Positions 38,898-49,751 of a stretch of DNA of 64,000 bases are shown piece by piece. Made by a program: the position numbers and the translations under genes. The notes under the pieces are model-generated. The model did not search any database, was not told the origin of the DNA, and worked only from the letters and a program-made list of their open reading frames with translations. Positions within the stretch are counted from its first letter, which is position 1; every line of letters begins with the position of its first letter. This stretch comes from Bacillota bacterium (lineage in GTDB: Bacteria > Bacillota > Clostridia > Christensenellales > SZUA-584), in the NCBI GenBank assembly GCA_023390815.1, contig JAEWCC010000028.1, positions 62,001-126,000 of the forward strand, read 5' to 3'.

Positions 38898-41870
38898 TTA
38901 AAACCGGATATATGCCGCATAAACATACGCGGTGGTAGATTTGTAGAGAATCTTGTGCCATGTACTGCCCTTCTCGACAATTTGCACGATATCACCCGCG
39001 GTGAGTTTGCCCAGCGCCGCAGAGGAACTGGAGGCTCCGCTGCGCACGTTGAGTGTGCTGCTGGTTACCGTTCCATAAGTCTGTGCAGATATCTTCATAT
39101 AGGAGGCGTACACATAGCCTTCCGATCCCGCATATCTGATTTTGAACCAGGTGCTGTCCTGCTTAAGCACCTGAACGACCGTATTGCGCGTAAGAGTTGA
39201 GATGACCTTGCCGCTCAGTGACGCAGTGCCGCGGAGATTGAGCAGATTCGCGTTGACCGTCGCGTATACCGTACTCGTCGTATTCGGTGGGGGAGATGCT
39301 GGGTTCCCGGTCAGGCTGATATAGTCGGCATGGGCATACGCTTCGGCGCCATTATACAAAATTTTATGCCACCTGCCGGAGGAAAAGCTTTTTAATACCT
39401 GAACACTTGCACCTTTGGCAAGGGTTCCCACTGCTCCATAGGATGTGCCCGGCCCGCTGCGTACGTTGAGCGTGGAAGCCGTTACCACGCCGGTAGTTTC
39501 CACGGATGGACCGGAATTGAGCTTTATATAGTCGGCATAGGCGTATGCTTCGCGGTTATTATACCAGATCTTATGCCATCCGCCGGGGCTGCCCTTTTGG
39601 ACGATGCTGACGCTTGCACCCTTGGTCAGGCTGCCCAGCTTGGAATATGAAGAGCCCGGTCCGCTGCGCACATTGAGCGTTGATACGGATACCGTGCCCG
39701 TTGCGGTAATTGCAGGCGTTAATGCAACCTTCACATAATTGGCATACACATAAGCTTCACGGTTGTTGTACCATATCTTATGCCACCCGCCCGCTACGCC
39801 CTTCTGGACAATGCTGACGGCGGCACCTTTGGCCAGCGTCCCGAGATTCGAATACGAAGAACTTGGCCCGCTGCGCACGTTCAACGTAGAAGACGTTACG
39901 GTCCCGGTGGCAATGACAGGCGGTACCGTAGGCGTCGCGGTCGGTGTCGCGGTGGGTTTTACCGTCGGAGTTGCCGGGGGCTTTGCCGTCGGAGTTGTGG
40001 TGGGTCTAGCCGTCGGGGTTACCGTTGGCTTTGCCGTCGGGCTTGCCGTGGGCTTTGCGGTCGGAGTCGCTGTAGGCGTAATTGTCGGTTTTGCCGTCGG
40101 AGTCGCCGCGGGTGTCGCTGTGGGTGTGGCAGTCGGTGTCGATACAGGCGTTGCCGTCGGTGTCGCTGCAGGTGTAGCGCCAGGCTCTTCGTCAAGCTTC
40201 ACATAGTCCGCATAGATATAAGCCTTCACGCCGCCAAAGTCGATCTGATGCCAGTCGGCATTGACAAAAGGCTGCGTTACGTTGATACGGTCACCGAGAA
40301 ACGCCCTGCCGATCGCCGCACGGGTGGTATCCGGCGTACTGCGGACATTGACATTGCTTACGCAGTTTATGATGGTGGCGTTTGCATCGCTCACCACAGG
40401 CGGCTGCGGTACGGGGGCGGATACGTTGAGCGCTTCCAGCGTAGCGGAAGGGTAGTAGAAACCTAGAATCTGCTTCCAGGTTTGTCCGCTCTTGGCGCGC
40501 GTCTGTGCACCGCGCTGGCTTAAGCCCACGCCATGGCCGTAGCGCCGATGATAGATATTCCAGCTGTTTGCGGTCTCCGTCACCACGAACAGACGCAGGC
40601 TCGTGTTGGTGAATGCGCGGTAGAGACCGTCCGAGTCGTCCAAAGTATGCAGGTCAATTGTAAACGTTATAGTGACGGGTTCGCGCACGGTCGCGATGCC
40701 CATATCCGCAAGCTCCTGCTCCGTTGCGGGACGCGTGGCGAACACGCGCATCGTAACGTCGGCTTTCTGATAGCACACGCACGCATTGCCGCCGCTGTAG
40801 TCCTTGGCGCCGTGCTGGCCTTCGTAGGTGTGCGGCGTGATGCGGTCGATGCCGATGAACTCAATATCGCTGGAAACAGCGGCAGTATATCCTTTGGCCG
40901 CTATCGCAGGCAGTGCGGACAGTGTAAAATATAGCGCGGCATTTGTGCTTTGGCTGCCCGTGCCTTGTATCATGGAGCCGTTGCTCATATACCGGTACTC
41001 GATACGGCTCGTGTCGGATACGTTCTTGGGGAATATGAGCACTTCCTGCTCGCTCCAGGTGTTCTGCGTGTCGTACGGGTCTGCCTGGATGATGTGGTAT
41101 GGCTGTAGTGGGGTGCTGGTGGACCATACGTGCTGCGGCGTGTCGGTGTAACCGCCGTTGGAAGCGGCGAAATATGCCTGCACCAACTGTCCGTTGGATT
41201 TGAGCACCAGTTTGGAGGTCGCGTCGACCGCGGCGATGGCGTTGTTGTAGCTGCTCGAATAACCCTTATAGACCTGGTTGGAAGAGGTATCCACAACGTC
41301 GTACGTGCCGGAATTGGTGATGTACCGAACCGCATAGGTGCGCGCGGCAACCGCCTGCGCTTTAAGCGCCTCAATAGGCCAGGTATTGCTCATTTCATGA
41401 GGCACCACGCCATAGAGGTAGTACTCCAGATAGACGTGGTTGATCACGGAGATGCTGCCGCCGCTGATTACGAACCGGATATCCCCGCGGTAGTCGTGGG
41501 TGCCATAGCTGGTAGTTTTGATCGTAGCGTAATTCATTTGGCTGGGTGGCGGCGTGCGCTCGATAATCTTGATGCTGGACGAAGTATAGAGCACCGTGCT
41601 GCCGCTGTACAGCTTAAGCGAACCGCTTTCGAGTTTAACGGAATAAGAACCGCTGGGCAGGTTGACAGCGGGGGAACCCTCGATACTGTAGTTGCCGGAC
41701 AGCGAAAAACTGACGGAGGAAGGCGAGCCGACCGACAATTTGACCCGGATGATGGAGTAATCGACCGCGTTTGACTCTATTGCAAAGACCGCAAAACCGG
41801 CAGTAATCAATGCGGCGACGATCATGACAGCCAGCACACGTGTCAGCACTTTTGTGATCGGGGATTTCAA
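38898..41870 (-). CDS. SpoIID/LytB-domain protein with six bacterial SH3 domains
   Basis: 990-aa exported protein. An N-terminal hydrophobic signal/anchor (residues 1-30) is followed by a SpoIID domain (about 115-480; EMSNTWPIEALKAQAVAART, then HGVGLSQRGAQ), the family of the sporulation lytic transglycosylase SpoIID and the amidase enhancer LytB. One SH3 domain follows, then a long Thr-Pro linker (ATPTATP-type, about 560-652) and five more SH3 domains (NVRSGP...WHKI) to the end. SH3 repeats bind peptidoglycan, so this is probably a wall-remodelling enzyme. At 990 aa it is far longer than classical SpoIID, so it is probably not that gene itself. TTG start; ribosome binding site GAGGTG. Confidence 0.88.
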   Translation of the reverse strand: MKSPITKVLTRVLAVMIVAALITAGFAVFAIESNAVDYSIIRVKLSVGSPSSVSFSLSGNYSIEGSPAVNLPSGSYSVKLESGSLKLYSGSTVLYTSSSIKIIERTPPPSQMNYATIKTTSYGTHDYRGDIRFVISGGSISVINHVYLEYYLYGVVPHEMSNTWPIEALKAQAVAARTYAVRYITNSGTYDVVDTSSNQVYKGYSSSYNNAIAAVDATSKLVLKSNGQLVQAYFAASNGGYTDTPQHVWSTSTPLQPYHIIQADPYDTQNTWSEQEVLIFPKNVSDTSRIEYRYMSNGSMIQGTGSQSTNAALYFTLSALPAIAAKGYTAAVSSDIEFIGIDRITPHTYEGQHGAKDYSGGNACVCYQKADVTMRVFATRPATEQELADMGIATVREPVTITFTIDLHTLDDSDGLYRAFTNTSLRLFVVTETANSWNIYHRRYGHGVGLSQRGAQTRAKSGQTWKQILGFYYPSATLEALNVSAPVPQPPVVSDANATIINCVSNVNVRSTPDTTRAAIGRAFLGDRINVTQPFVNADWHQIDFGGVKAYIYADYVKLDEEPGATPAATPTATPVSTPTATPTATPAATPTAKPTITPTATPTAKPTASPTAKPTVTPTARPTTTPTAKPPATPTVKPTATPTATPTVPPVIATGTVTSSTLNVRSGPSSSYSNLGTLAKGAAVSIVQKGVAGGWHKIWYNNREAYVYANYVKVALTPAITATGTVSVSTLNVRSGPGSSYSKLGSLTKGASVSIVQKGSPGGWHKIWYNNREAYAYADYIKLNSGPSVETTGVVTASTLNVRSGPGTSYGAVGTLAKGASVQVLKSFSSGRWHKILYNGAEAYAHADYISLTGNPASPPPNTTSTVYATVNANLLNLRGTASLSGKVISTLTRNTVVQVLKQDSTWFKIRYAGSEGYVYASYMKISAQTYGTVTSSTLNVRSGASSSSAALGKLTAGDIVQIVEKGSTWHKILYKSTTAYVYAAYIRF

Positions 41871-42213
41871 CGGTTCGGCTCACCTCACAAATACAGGACG
41901 AAATCAAATCAGGGCATCATACAGCCCAATACCTATACTATCGGGTATTAGCCGGTTAAGATTAAGAGCATAGTTTGCAAAAAACATTACAAAGTAGGAA
42001 AGGGAGATAGCGGGCGATAAAGTGAGAAGCAGCGGTATCTTGAATGGAACGCCAAATAAAAACGCAGCATTTCTGCCGCGAAAAAAATAATTGGGAAAAT
42101 ATAAAAAGCTGTGTTTGAACGGGGTAATACATGGTTATATCAATGTGAGGACTTTTTCATTTATCTTCCTCCTATAGACACATGCTTACGCCCGGCCAAA
42201 GGCCGGGCTGTTT
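41871..42213. other. Gap between spoIIE and the SpoIID/SH3 gene
   Basis: About 340 bases without a supported gene. It contains a GC-rich hairpin at 42188-42213 and, on the minus strand, AGGAGG followed after seven bases by a six-codon frame MKKSSH-stop (42147-42164). Confidence 0.5.
42188..42213 (+). terminator. GC-rich hairpin with T-tract on the plus strand
   Basis: GCCCGGCC AAA GGCCGGGC followed by TGTTTTTAT on the plus strand. For the leftward spoIIE transcript the stem lacks a U-tract, so it either blocks antisense transcription into spoIIE or serves as an mRNA 3' end structure. Confidence 0.55.
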
Positions 42214-44511
42214 TTATCCGGAGATAATCCGCGTCACCATCACGGTCATATCGTCAGCCGGGCTGCCGCCCGTCAGTGCCTTGGCAAGAATCGCATCGGC
42301 GGTTTCCTGCGCGTTCTCCTTCGGGATATCGGCGAACCACTCCGCCGCGCTGGTGTGAATGACTGAGGATATGCCGTCACTGACCATCACGATCATATCG
42401 TCCTCATAAAGCGTCATATGCGTACCGACCGGTGTAACTTCGTCGAGTATGCCGATTGGCAGTGAGCCGGGTGTGATGGTGCGTACTTCGCCGCCCGCAA
42501 AGACGTACGAGCTCTCCGAGCCGATTTTGGTGAATGCGGCGCGGCCGGTCTTCAGATCCAGCATGCACAGATCGACGGTAGAGAACATTTCTTCACCGCC
42601 CTTGAGAATCAGCAGCCGATTGATCGTATCAAATACCACGCTGTCGTCAAAGCCCGCCTGAAAAAAGTTCTCGGCCAGTGATACGGTTGCGGCGCTCTCC
42701 TTGCGCGCGGCTTCGCCGCTGCCCATGCCGTCGCTGAGCATCAGCATGTAGCGCCCGTCCTTGAGCCCCTGGAACGAATGGCTGTCGCCCGACACTTCGC
42801 CCTTGGACGCCTGCGCAACGCCTGTAAGTACGCCGTATTTATGCGTCTGTATCAGCCGCAGGGTACAGCTTTTCTGCGTGCCGCAGCCGGCTTGTCCAAG
42901 CCGCTCCATGCGTACGCCGCATGCGGCGCTCACCGCGCGCTCCACCGTGCGTCGGCAATCCTGATCGCGCTTGCAGCGCGCGACCTTGAGCCCGACGACA
43001 AGCCCACCTCCGGCGCTTTCGGCGCATACCTCGCGGACGCGTATGCCCGCGGCGTCGAGTGAGACCGCCACCTTTTCCTCTACGGTTTCAAGGAACTGAA
43101 AACCCGTATCCATCTCGCGGCCGATATCACAGACGACCTTCGCCACGCCTTTAAGCTGCTGTCCGGTAATGGCACGCGAAGCCTCCACCTTGCGCTTCCA
43201 TTGCAGGCTCAAAAGGTACGCGCTGAACATGCTGTCCGCGGTGGCGAGTATGCCCTGCAGGTTGAAACACTTCTTCGCAAAGGCTGCGTCCACATCGGAG
43301 GGGGAAAGCGAGCCTTTCTTTTCATATGCGGCAAACAACCGTTGAAACACATGGTAAGTGCTTAGAAAATCCTTGTCCCAGCAGCTCTTGCGAAACACGC
43401 AGTCCTGACAGGTGCTTTCCGCCACCACCGAAAGGATACCCGATATATCCGCCGGAGCGTTTTTTGGCTCCGACTCACTCGAAAACATCTCGCCAGTCTG
43501 CGCGAATACGGCGGATACTTCCTTGAGCCGTTCTACCGTAAGCTCGCGGAAGCGATGCTCGTGCATGCGGTAATCATATTCGCGGCGCGTCTGCGCGTCG
43601 AAGTATTTGCCCGCGAAAACGAACAGCTTCTTGGGCAGCGCCAGGAAGATCGCGCACGCGGCGGATATCTCGATGAGCAGCAGGTAGCGCTGCGGTTCCG
43701 TAAAGAAGGCGAGCGTGAAAAGCAGACAGGTGAGCAGGAACGATATCGCAGCGCCGCCTTTTTTGAGCTTTCGTACGGTGCCCGATATCATACCGGCAAT
43801 GCCCAGCATGCCGATCATGGTGACCTGTGACGAGATGCCGAGGCACACCGCAAGCCCGAGCGCAAGGCCCACGCCCGCACCCAACGTGGCTCCGCCCGTA
43901 AATGCCGCAAAAAGTACGATCAACTCCGCGATAATATTCGCGATGTAAACGCCTTGTATTTCGAGCGGTCCCGTCATACATACGACGGTGAGCGCGCCGA
44001 ACGCAAGGCAGATGGTTTCTTCCGCCGAAAACACGGTGCGTCGTTTGTGCGTGAGCATAATCAGCAGGATATTATTCAGCACGTAGATCAGTACGAGCGA
44101 CACGAGACATTCCAATATGGCGGACATGAACACAGAGAGACTTTGGGTTTTGAACACTGCGGCGGCAGCCGCATAGGCGCAGGAAGCCGCCATCAACGCC
44201 ATCCAGCGGCGTGTACGTTTACGTACGATGAGCAGCACTGCGCAGATAATCAATGTTACGGTGATAATATAAATCGTTTCCTCGGGAATCAGCAGCGCGC
44301 CCAGGCAGACCCCGGCTGCGGCAGAAAGGGATTCGGGCCGCCGCGCGAGGAAGCAAGCCGCCACGAATGCGGGACCAAACGGGCTGATCGCAAGAACCAG
44401 CTGGATACGTCCAAGCAGGAAACCGAGGATGAGAAATGAAACGACCCATATGATCTTTTTTGGCAGATTGGTGATATGGCTTTGCTGCTGTGACGCAGCC
44501 TCGATGGACAC
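42214..44511 (-). CDS. spoIIE: Stage II sporulation protein E (PP2C phosphatase)
   Basis: SpoIIE dephosphorylates SpoIIAA-P and so activates sigma-F in the forespore; it also assembles at the polar septum. The 765-aa protein has about ten N-terminal membrane helices (residues 20-310), a central regulatory region and a C-terminal PP2C domain from about residue 560, with metal-binding Asp residues in LMLSDGMGSGEA (about 590) and MVSDGISS (about 709). The B. subtilis protein is slightly longer (827 aa). Translation starts at GTG 44511 after GGGGGGAT; an overlapping ATG is out of frame. It indicates a spore-forming host. Confidence 0.95.
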   Translation of the reverse strand: MSIEAASQQQSHITNLPKKIIWVVSFLILGFLLGRIQLVLAISPFGPAFVAACFLARRPESLSAAAGVCLGALLIPEETIYIITVTLIICAVLLIVRKRTRRWMALMAASCAYAAAAAVFKTQSLSVFMSAILECLVSLVLIYVLNNILLIMLTHKRRTVFSAEETICLAFGALTVVCMTGPLEIQGVYIANIIAELIVLFAAFTGGATLGAGVGLALGLAVCLGISSQVTMIGMLGIAGMISGTVRKLKKGGAAISFLLTCLLFTLAFFTEPQRYLLLIEISAACAIFLALPKKLFVFAGKYFDAQTRREYDYRMHEHRFRELTVERLKEVSAVFAQTGEMFSSESEPKNAPADISGILSVVAESTCQDCVFRKSCWDKDFLSTYHVFQRLFAAYEKKGSLSPSDVDAAFAKKCFNLQGILATADSMFSAYLLSLQWKRKVEASRAITGQQLKGVAKVVCDIGREMDTGFQFLETVEEKVAVSLDAAGIRVREVCAESAGGGLVVGLKVARCKRDQDCRRTVERAVSAACGVRMERLGQAGCGTQKSCTLRLIQTHKYGVLTGVAQASKGEVSGDSHSFQGLKDGRYMLMLSDGMGSGEAARKESAATVSLAENFFQAGFDDSVVFDTINRLLILKGGEEMFSTVDLCMLDLKTGRAAFTKIGSESSYVFAGGEVRTITPGSLPIGILDEVTPVGTHMTLYEDDMIVMVSDGISSVIHTSAAEWFADIPKENAQETADAILAKALTGGSPADDMTVMVTRIISG

Positions 44512-44857
44512 ATAGATCCCCCCAATGCGCTATGAAGTAAAGAATGGCTGTTTTTTCATTATAAGCAGGCGCTGTTTCAGAACATTGTCGCACTGCGCGG
44601 TGCAGGTAAGCTTAATTTGCCGATATGCTGAAAAAAACACCGCGCAGCATGTATATTTTTCTTTCTTTTTGCGTATACTAATCAATTTGCGCTTGCGCCC
44701 CGGCGTACCGTCCATTATGATTGACTGGGAGAATTCGTTTGCTTTACTGCACAATATGGATATAATAGAAATGGCGCGCAAAGGCGCGCATCAGGAGCGT
44801 ATTGGTATCGCGCTCCCCGCTTTGAGAAACCTAATTAAATTAAAAGGAGATACAGGT
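44512..44857. other. Divergent intergenic region between spoIIE and eno
   Basis: No gene; an in-frame extension of enolase runs through part of it but has no enolase-like residues. It carries the eno promoter (44739-44766) and a 10-bp inverted repeat CTGCGCGGTG/CACCGCGCAG at 44593-44602 and 44638-44647, possibly an operator. Confidence 0.55.
44739..44766 (+). promoter_or_regulatory. Promoter of eno
   Basis: TTGCTT, a 16-base spacer, then consensus TATAAT, about 90 bases before the enolase start. Confidence 0.6.
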
Positions 44858-46165
<1,308 letters not shown>

Positions 46166-46190
46166 GACCAGCCTACATAGCACTTTGCAG

Positions 46191-46218
46191 GGCCGCGGCA
46201 ATGTCCGCGGCCTTTGTG
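46191..46218 (+). terminator. Terminator of eno
   Basis: Stem GGCCGCGG/CCGCGGCC with a short loop followed by TTTGTG, 25 bases after the stop. Confidence 0.75.
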
Positions 46219-46292
46219 TATTTACAGAACTATAGACGTATCATATAATTCATGTATAAGCACATTATGGTATAGGTTTTTTGGGGACTACC

Positions 46293-47060
46293 ATGGCGGA
46301 TAAACCAACCTTGAAGGAATATCTCAAGTATCACAACGGCCGCTATGCAAAGACTGACGATGGACGTTATTATACAATCACAACATTCCCGAAGAATTTT
46401 ATTATAATGATGGTACTGGTTGTATTATTGGCGGCGCCGTTTTTACTTGTGATGTTTTCGGATATACCTTGGCGATTAGAGATTGCAAAGGATTTAACGA
46501 TCTTATATCTCATTGCGGTGTTGTTCGTGCCCGCAATATTTTACCCGTTCGAACGGTTTGAAAGAATTGAAGAGGCCTCGGAGCAATACCAAAAGGTGCT
46601 TACCCGGCTGAATATGCGATTTAACAGAATTATTACGCTCATCCTAGCGGCATTCATGGCGCTGATATTCTCGTTGAATAGCTATAGCCTTGCGTACCTG
46701 CGCAGCGTGCTTGATACCCCTGAGGCAGAGATGTGGATACACATGGATGAAGTGGATGACTCTATTGAACTTAATACTGATGACGGCGATACAATCATCA
46801 TAGTACCCGGAGGGTTAAGTGGGGAAGCCACCATACATTTATATATGTGGCATACTCCGGTAACGCCGCGGCTCGCGCTGGATGGTGAAGACTTTGAACC
46901 ATACGATTCATATCAATCCAGCCCATTCTGGTTCGACCAGCATTATTTTCATCAGGATTGCGATTATACGATCAATGCGGAAAGCATCCACGACGGCTCT
47001 GTGCTAACACTTACCTGCGGGAAATGGCAGTACGAGTGGGTGTTCGACATTCAGTCTTAG
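46293..47060 (+). CDS. Hypothetical membrane protein
   Basis: 255 aa from ATG 46293 (MADKPTLKEYL), chosen over the TTG at 46281, which lacks a spaced ribosome binding site. Three hydrophobic helices are visible (FIIMMVLVVLLAAPFLLVMF, LTILYLIAVLFVPAIFY and IITLILAAFMALIFSL). The C-terminal ~120 residues are polar and acidic with many aromatic residues, probably an extracytoplasmic beta domain. I do not recognise a family. It sits between eno and a methyltransferase gene, with no visible functional link. Confidence 0.65.
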   Translation: MADKPTLKEYLKYHNGRYAKTDDGRYYTITTFPKNFIIMMVLVVLLAAPFLLVMFSDIPWRLEIAKDLTILYLIAVLFVPAIFYPFERFERIEEASEQYQKVLTRLNMRFNRIITLILAAFMALIFSLNSYSLAYLRSVLDTPEAEMWIHMDEVDDSIELNTDDGDTIIIVPGGLSGEATIHLYMWHTPVTPRLALDGEDFEPYDSYQSSPFWFDQHYFHQDCDYTINAESIHDGSVLTLTCGKWQYEWVFDIQS

Positions 47061-47171
47061 CGGGGACAATAAAAGTAATACGCATGCATCTCATGCTGCT
47101 GCGCTTTACACGGGCATCTGACCCATACTACAGTAAGGGGGCTTTGCGGCAATACGGACAGGAAGGCAACG

Positions 47172-47909
47172 ATGAAAAACAACATCTATGACGACGTCGT
47201 ATTCTTTGAAAAATACAGCGGCATGGAGCGCTCCAAAAAAGGTCTTGAGGGCGCGGGAGAGTGGGAGACGCTCGAAAGCATGCTTCCCGATTTTACCGGC
47301 AGGCGCGTGCTGGATCTGGGCTGTGGCTACGGCTGGCACTGCATCTACGCGGCCCGGCACGGCGCGGCTTCGGTAGTCGGCGTGGACATCTCCGAAAGGA
47401 TGCTCGGGATTGCAAAGGAAAAGAACAGCGACGAAAGAATCACCTATCTGCACATGCCCATAGAGGATGTGGATTTTGCGGAGGGTTCGTTCGATGTGGT
47501 GCTGAGTTCGCTCGCGTTTCACTATCTGCCGTCGTTTGAGGATATCGTCCGGAAGGTGCGGGGGTTTCTCAGTGCAGATGGAGACTTTGTGTTTTCAGCA
47601 GAGCATCCCGTCTTTACGGCGTATGGCTCGCAGGATTGGTATTACGATGCAAACGGTCAAATCCTGCACTTCCCGGTAGACAACTATTTCATCGAGGGAG
47701 AGCGCAAAGCCATATTTCTGGGCGAGGAAGTGACCAAATACCACCGGACGCTGACTACCTATATCAATACGCTCATTCGGTATGGTTTCGCGATTACCGG
47801 AGTTGTGGAGCCCCAGCCCTCCGAAAAGCTGCTGCAGTCCGTTCCCGGGATGGTCAACGAGCTGCGCCGTCCAATGATGCTGATCGTATCAGCCAAGAAG
47901 GATCGCTGA
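47172..47909 (+). CDS. Class I SAM-dependent methyltransferase
   Basis: 245-aa Methyltransf_11/25-type enzyme. SAM-binding motif I LDLGCGYGWHC at residues about 46-56, an acidic residue at the end of strand 2 (VVGVDISERML) and motif FDVVLSSLAFHYL. The start follows GGAAGG. The substrate cannot be predicted; family members act on small metabolites or ubiquinone-like compounds. It converges with the DUF362 gene across a shared terminator. Confidence 0.9.
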   Translation: MKNNIYDDVVFFEKYSGMERSKKGLEGAGEWETLESMLPDFTGRRVLDLGCGYGWHCIYAARHGAASVVGVDISERMLGIAKEKNSDERITYLHMPIEDVDFAEGSFDVVLSSLAFHYLPSFEDIVRKVRGFLSADGDFVFSAEHPVFTAYGSQDWYYDANGQILHFPVDNYFIEGERKAIFLGEEVTKYHRTLTTYINTLIRYGFAITGVVEPQPSEKLLQSVPGMVNELRRPMMLIVSAKKDR

Positions 47910-47938
47910 AAGATAAGCAACTTGCAAGATAAAAAGAA

Positions 47939-47976
47939 AGGGATCAGCCGTACCTTATACGGGGATCCCTCTTTTA
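47939..47976. terminator. Bidirectional terminator between convergent genes
   Basis: GGGATC...GATCCC with an internal CCGTA/TACGG stem, a T-rich tract on the plus-strand side and an A-rich tract on the other. It serves the methyltransferase and the DUF362 genes. Confidence 0.7.
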
Positions 47977-47982
47977 TTGCGG

Positions 47983-49062
47983 TTACTTCACTTCTTCCAA
48001 TGTATATTCCTGCGTCCCGAGCCCCACCTTAACCAACTCGTCGAGCTGAATATATGGGTTCTTGCCGTGCAGGCGTTCGAACAGGTGACCTGTCTCGCCG
48101 AGCGGCACACCCTGCGGCGCGCCCGAGGGGATCAGCTGCTCCGGCTTGATTGCGTCGAGGCTTGCGCGTTCAATCGCGACGATATCCGTCCCCGCCATCA
48201 CGCCGATATCCGGCACCACGGGCGGCGTCGATATGCCCCAGCAGTCGCAGATAGCCGTGATGTTCGTTAAGAAGTTGATGTAGAACACGCTGCCCGGCTC
48301 AAACGTATCCAGTACCGTTTTGGTGCAGACGGCCATACCCGTCTGAAAATCCGTATAATTGTGCGCGTCGAGCGATATCGCGCCCGTGGGGCACACCTTC
48401 ACGCAGTGTTGGCACGTCGTGCAGTCGTGGTAGAACACGGTGTACTTGCCGTCTTCGAAGCTGTTGGCGTTGTGGTTGCAGCTCGTGATGCAGGCCTCGC
48501 AGTGCGTACAAAGTTCTTCGTTCCAAACCAGGCCGCCCTCCAGGCTGTGAATCTGGTGGCGCGTCCGGTCGGTCACGCAGCCCATCGCGATATTCTTCAC
48601 CGCGCCGCCGTATCCGCACGAGCCGTGACCCTTGATGTGCGAGAGGTCGATCATCACATCCGCATCGTGGATATGTCCGGCCACGTCGACGTTTTTCAGG
48701 TGGCGAAAATCCACGAATTTCTCGTAATAGTATTTATCCATTGCGCCGCATACCGCAAGGATCGGCGCGCCCAGCAGCGCCTCGGTATAGCCGCGGTCGC
48801 TGGCGCCTTCCACCGTCTGATCGGTGATGAACACCTTCGCGCCGTAGCCTTTGAGCTTTTCGACGAGCATACGCACGAATATGGGATGGACGGTCGTGTA
48901 GCCGATGTTGCGTCCGAGGTGCATCTTTACAGCAACCCATTTATCCTTGACGACCGACGCCAATTCCATCCGGTCGATCAGCCGTCCGAACCGTGCGGGC
49001 AGCGTTTCGTCAGGGTCATATTTACTGAAGGTTACGGGAGCAAACAATATGGATGATTGCAT
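47983..49062 (-). CDS. DUF362 domain protein with 4Fe-4S ferredoxin domain
   Basis: 359 aa. An N-terminal DUF362 region (VAVKMHLGRNIGYTTVHP, then GHGSCGYGGAVKNIAMGC) is followed by two [4Fe-4S] cluster motifs, CTHCEACITSCNH (about 182-194) and CTTCQHCVKVCPTGA (about 214-228). Members are presumed redox proteins of unknown reaction. I chose the ATG at 49062 with AGGAGG; the frame stays open 132 codons upstream but that part overlaps the oppositely oriented phosphoesterase and looks non-coding. Confidence 0.88.
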   Translation of the reverse strand: MQSSILFAPVTFSKYDPDETLPARFGRLIDRMELASVVKDKWVAVKMHLGRNIGYTTVHPIFVRMLVEKLKGYGAKVFITDQTVEGASDRGYTEALLGAPILAVCGAMDKYYYEKFVDFRHLKNVDVAGHIHDADVMIDLSHIKGHGSCGYGGAVKNIAMGCVTDRTRHQIHSLEGGLVWNEELCTHCEACITSCNHNANSFEDGKYTVFYHDCTTCQHCVKVCPTGAISLDAHNYTDFQTGMAVCTKTVLDTFEPGSVFYINFLTNITAICDCWGISTPPVVPDIGVMAGTDIVAIERASLDAIKPEQLIPSGAPQGVPLGETGHLFERLHGKNPYIQLDELVKVGLGTQEYTLEEVK

Positions 49063-49177
49063 GGAATTCCTCCTGCGATATTTGCAAACATTATACCATT
49101 TTCTATGAATGGGGTACAAGGGGTGCGGTTGGCGGGGCGGCACAGTGGTATAATGGTTTGTGAATGGAGGAGGCTGT

Positions 49178-49705
49178 ATGGTCATCGGTGTGCTGGCGGA
49201 TACCCATATACCGGGCAGGGCAAAAGCCTTGCCGGAAATTGTGCTGCGGCATATGGCAGGCGCGGACCACATCATCCATGCAGGTGATATCCGGTGCGCA
49301 GCGGTGCTGGAACAGCTCTCGCGTCTCGCGCCCGTCACCGCGGTGGCGGGGAACATCGATCCGCCGGAGCTCGCCGAAGCGCTGGGGGACAAGCGGATCG
49401 TCACGCTGGATGGTTTCCGGCTGGGCGTTACCCACGGGCATGGGCAGGGGGGCACCACGCAGCACCGCGCGCTGGCGCGGTTTAAAGCGGATCACGTGGA
49501 TTGTGTTATATTCGGCCACAGCCACATCCCGGTATGCATGGAGCAGGACGGTATCCTGTTGTTGAATCCCGGTTCGCCTACGGACAAACGCCGCAATCCG
49601 TACTATTCCTTTGGAGTCATTGAAACAGGGGGCAAGCTTACGGCGCATATCCTTTTCTTTGACGCACAGGGGCGGATAATAGAGCAGATTTTCAGCAAGC
49701 AATAA
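49178..49705 (+). CDS. YfcE/MJ0936-family metallophosphoesterase
   Basis: 175-aa calcineurin-like phosphoesterase, cytosolic. Metal-binding motifs in order: LADTH at the N-terminus, HAGDI, GNID, THGHG and GHSH. Members hydrolyse phosphodiesters such as 2',3'-cAMP or small phosphomonoesters in vitro. Start ATG 49178 is preceded by GGAGGAGG; an in-frame GTG at 49160 overlaps that site and is rejected. Confidence 0.92.
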   Translation: MVIGVLADTHIPGRAKALPEIVLRHMAGADHIIHAGDIRCAAVLEQLSRLAPVTAVAGNIDPPELAEALGDKRIVTLDGFRLGVTHGHGQGGTTQHRALARFKADHVDCVIFGHSHIPVCMEQDGILLLNPGSPTDKRRNPYYSFGVIETGGKLTAHILFFDAQGRIIEQIFSKQ

Positions 49706-49716
49706 ACAATTTACTG

Positions 49717-49745
49717 TTGACAAATCATTGGAGCCGTTATATATT
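49717..49745 (+). promoter_or_regulatory. Promoter of the TetR-family regulator gene
   Basis: TTGACA, a 17-base spacer, TATATT: a near-consensus sigma-A promoter just after the phosphoesterase stop. Confidence 0.75.
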
Positions 49746-49751
49746 GTATTT

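Noticed and set aside
39915..40190. Regular short repeats resembling a CRISPR or tandem array
   Set aside because: The repetition follows Thr-Pro codons of a protein linker; there are no equal-length repeats with unique spacers.
39763..40466. Plus-strand frames of 147 and 228 aa rich in Val/Gly or Arg
   Set aside because: They are antisense shadows of the Thr-Pro codon repeats in the SpoIID/SH3 gene.
42778..43062. Plus-strand frame within spoIIE
   Set aside because: Antisense shadow of a GC-rich coding region; no ribosome binding site.
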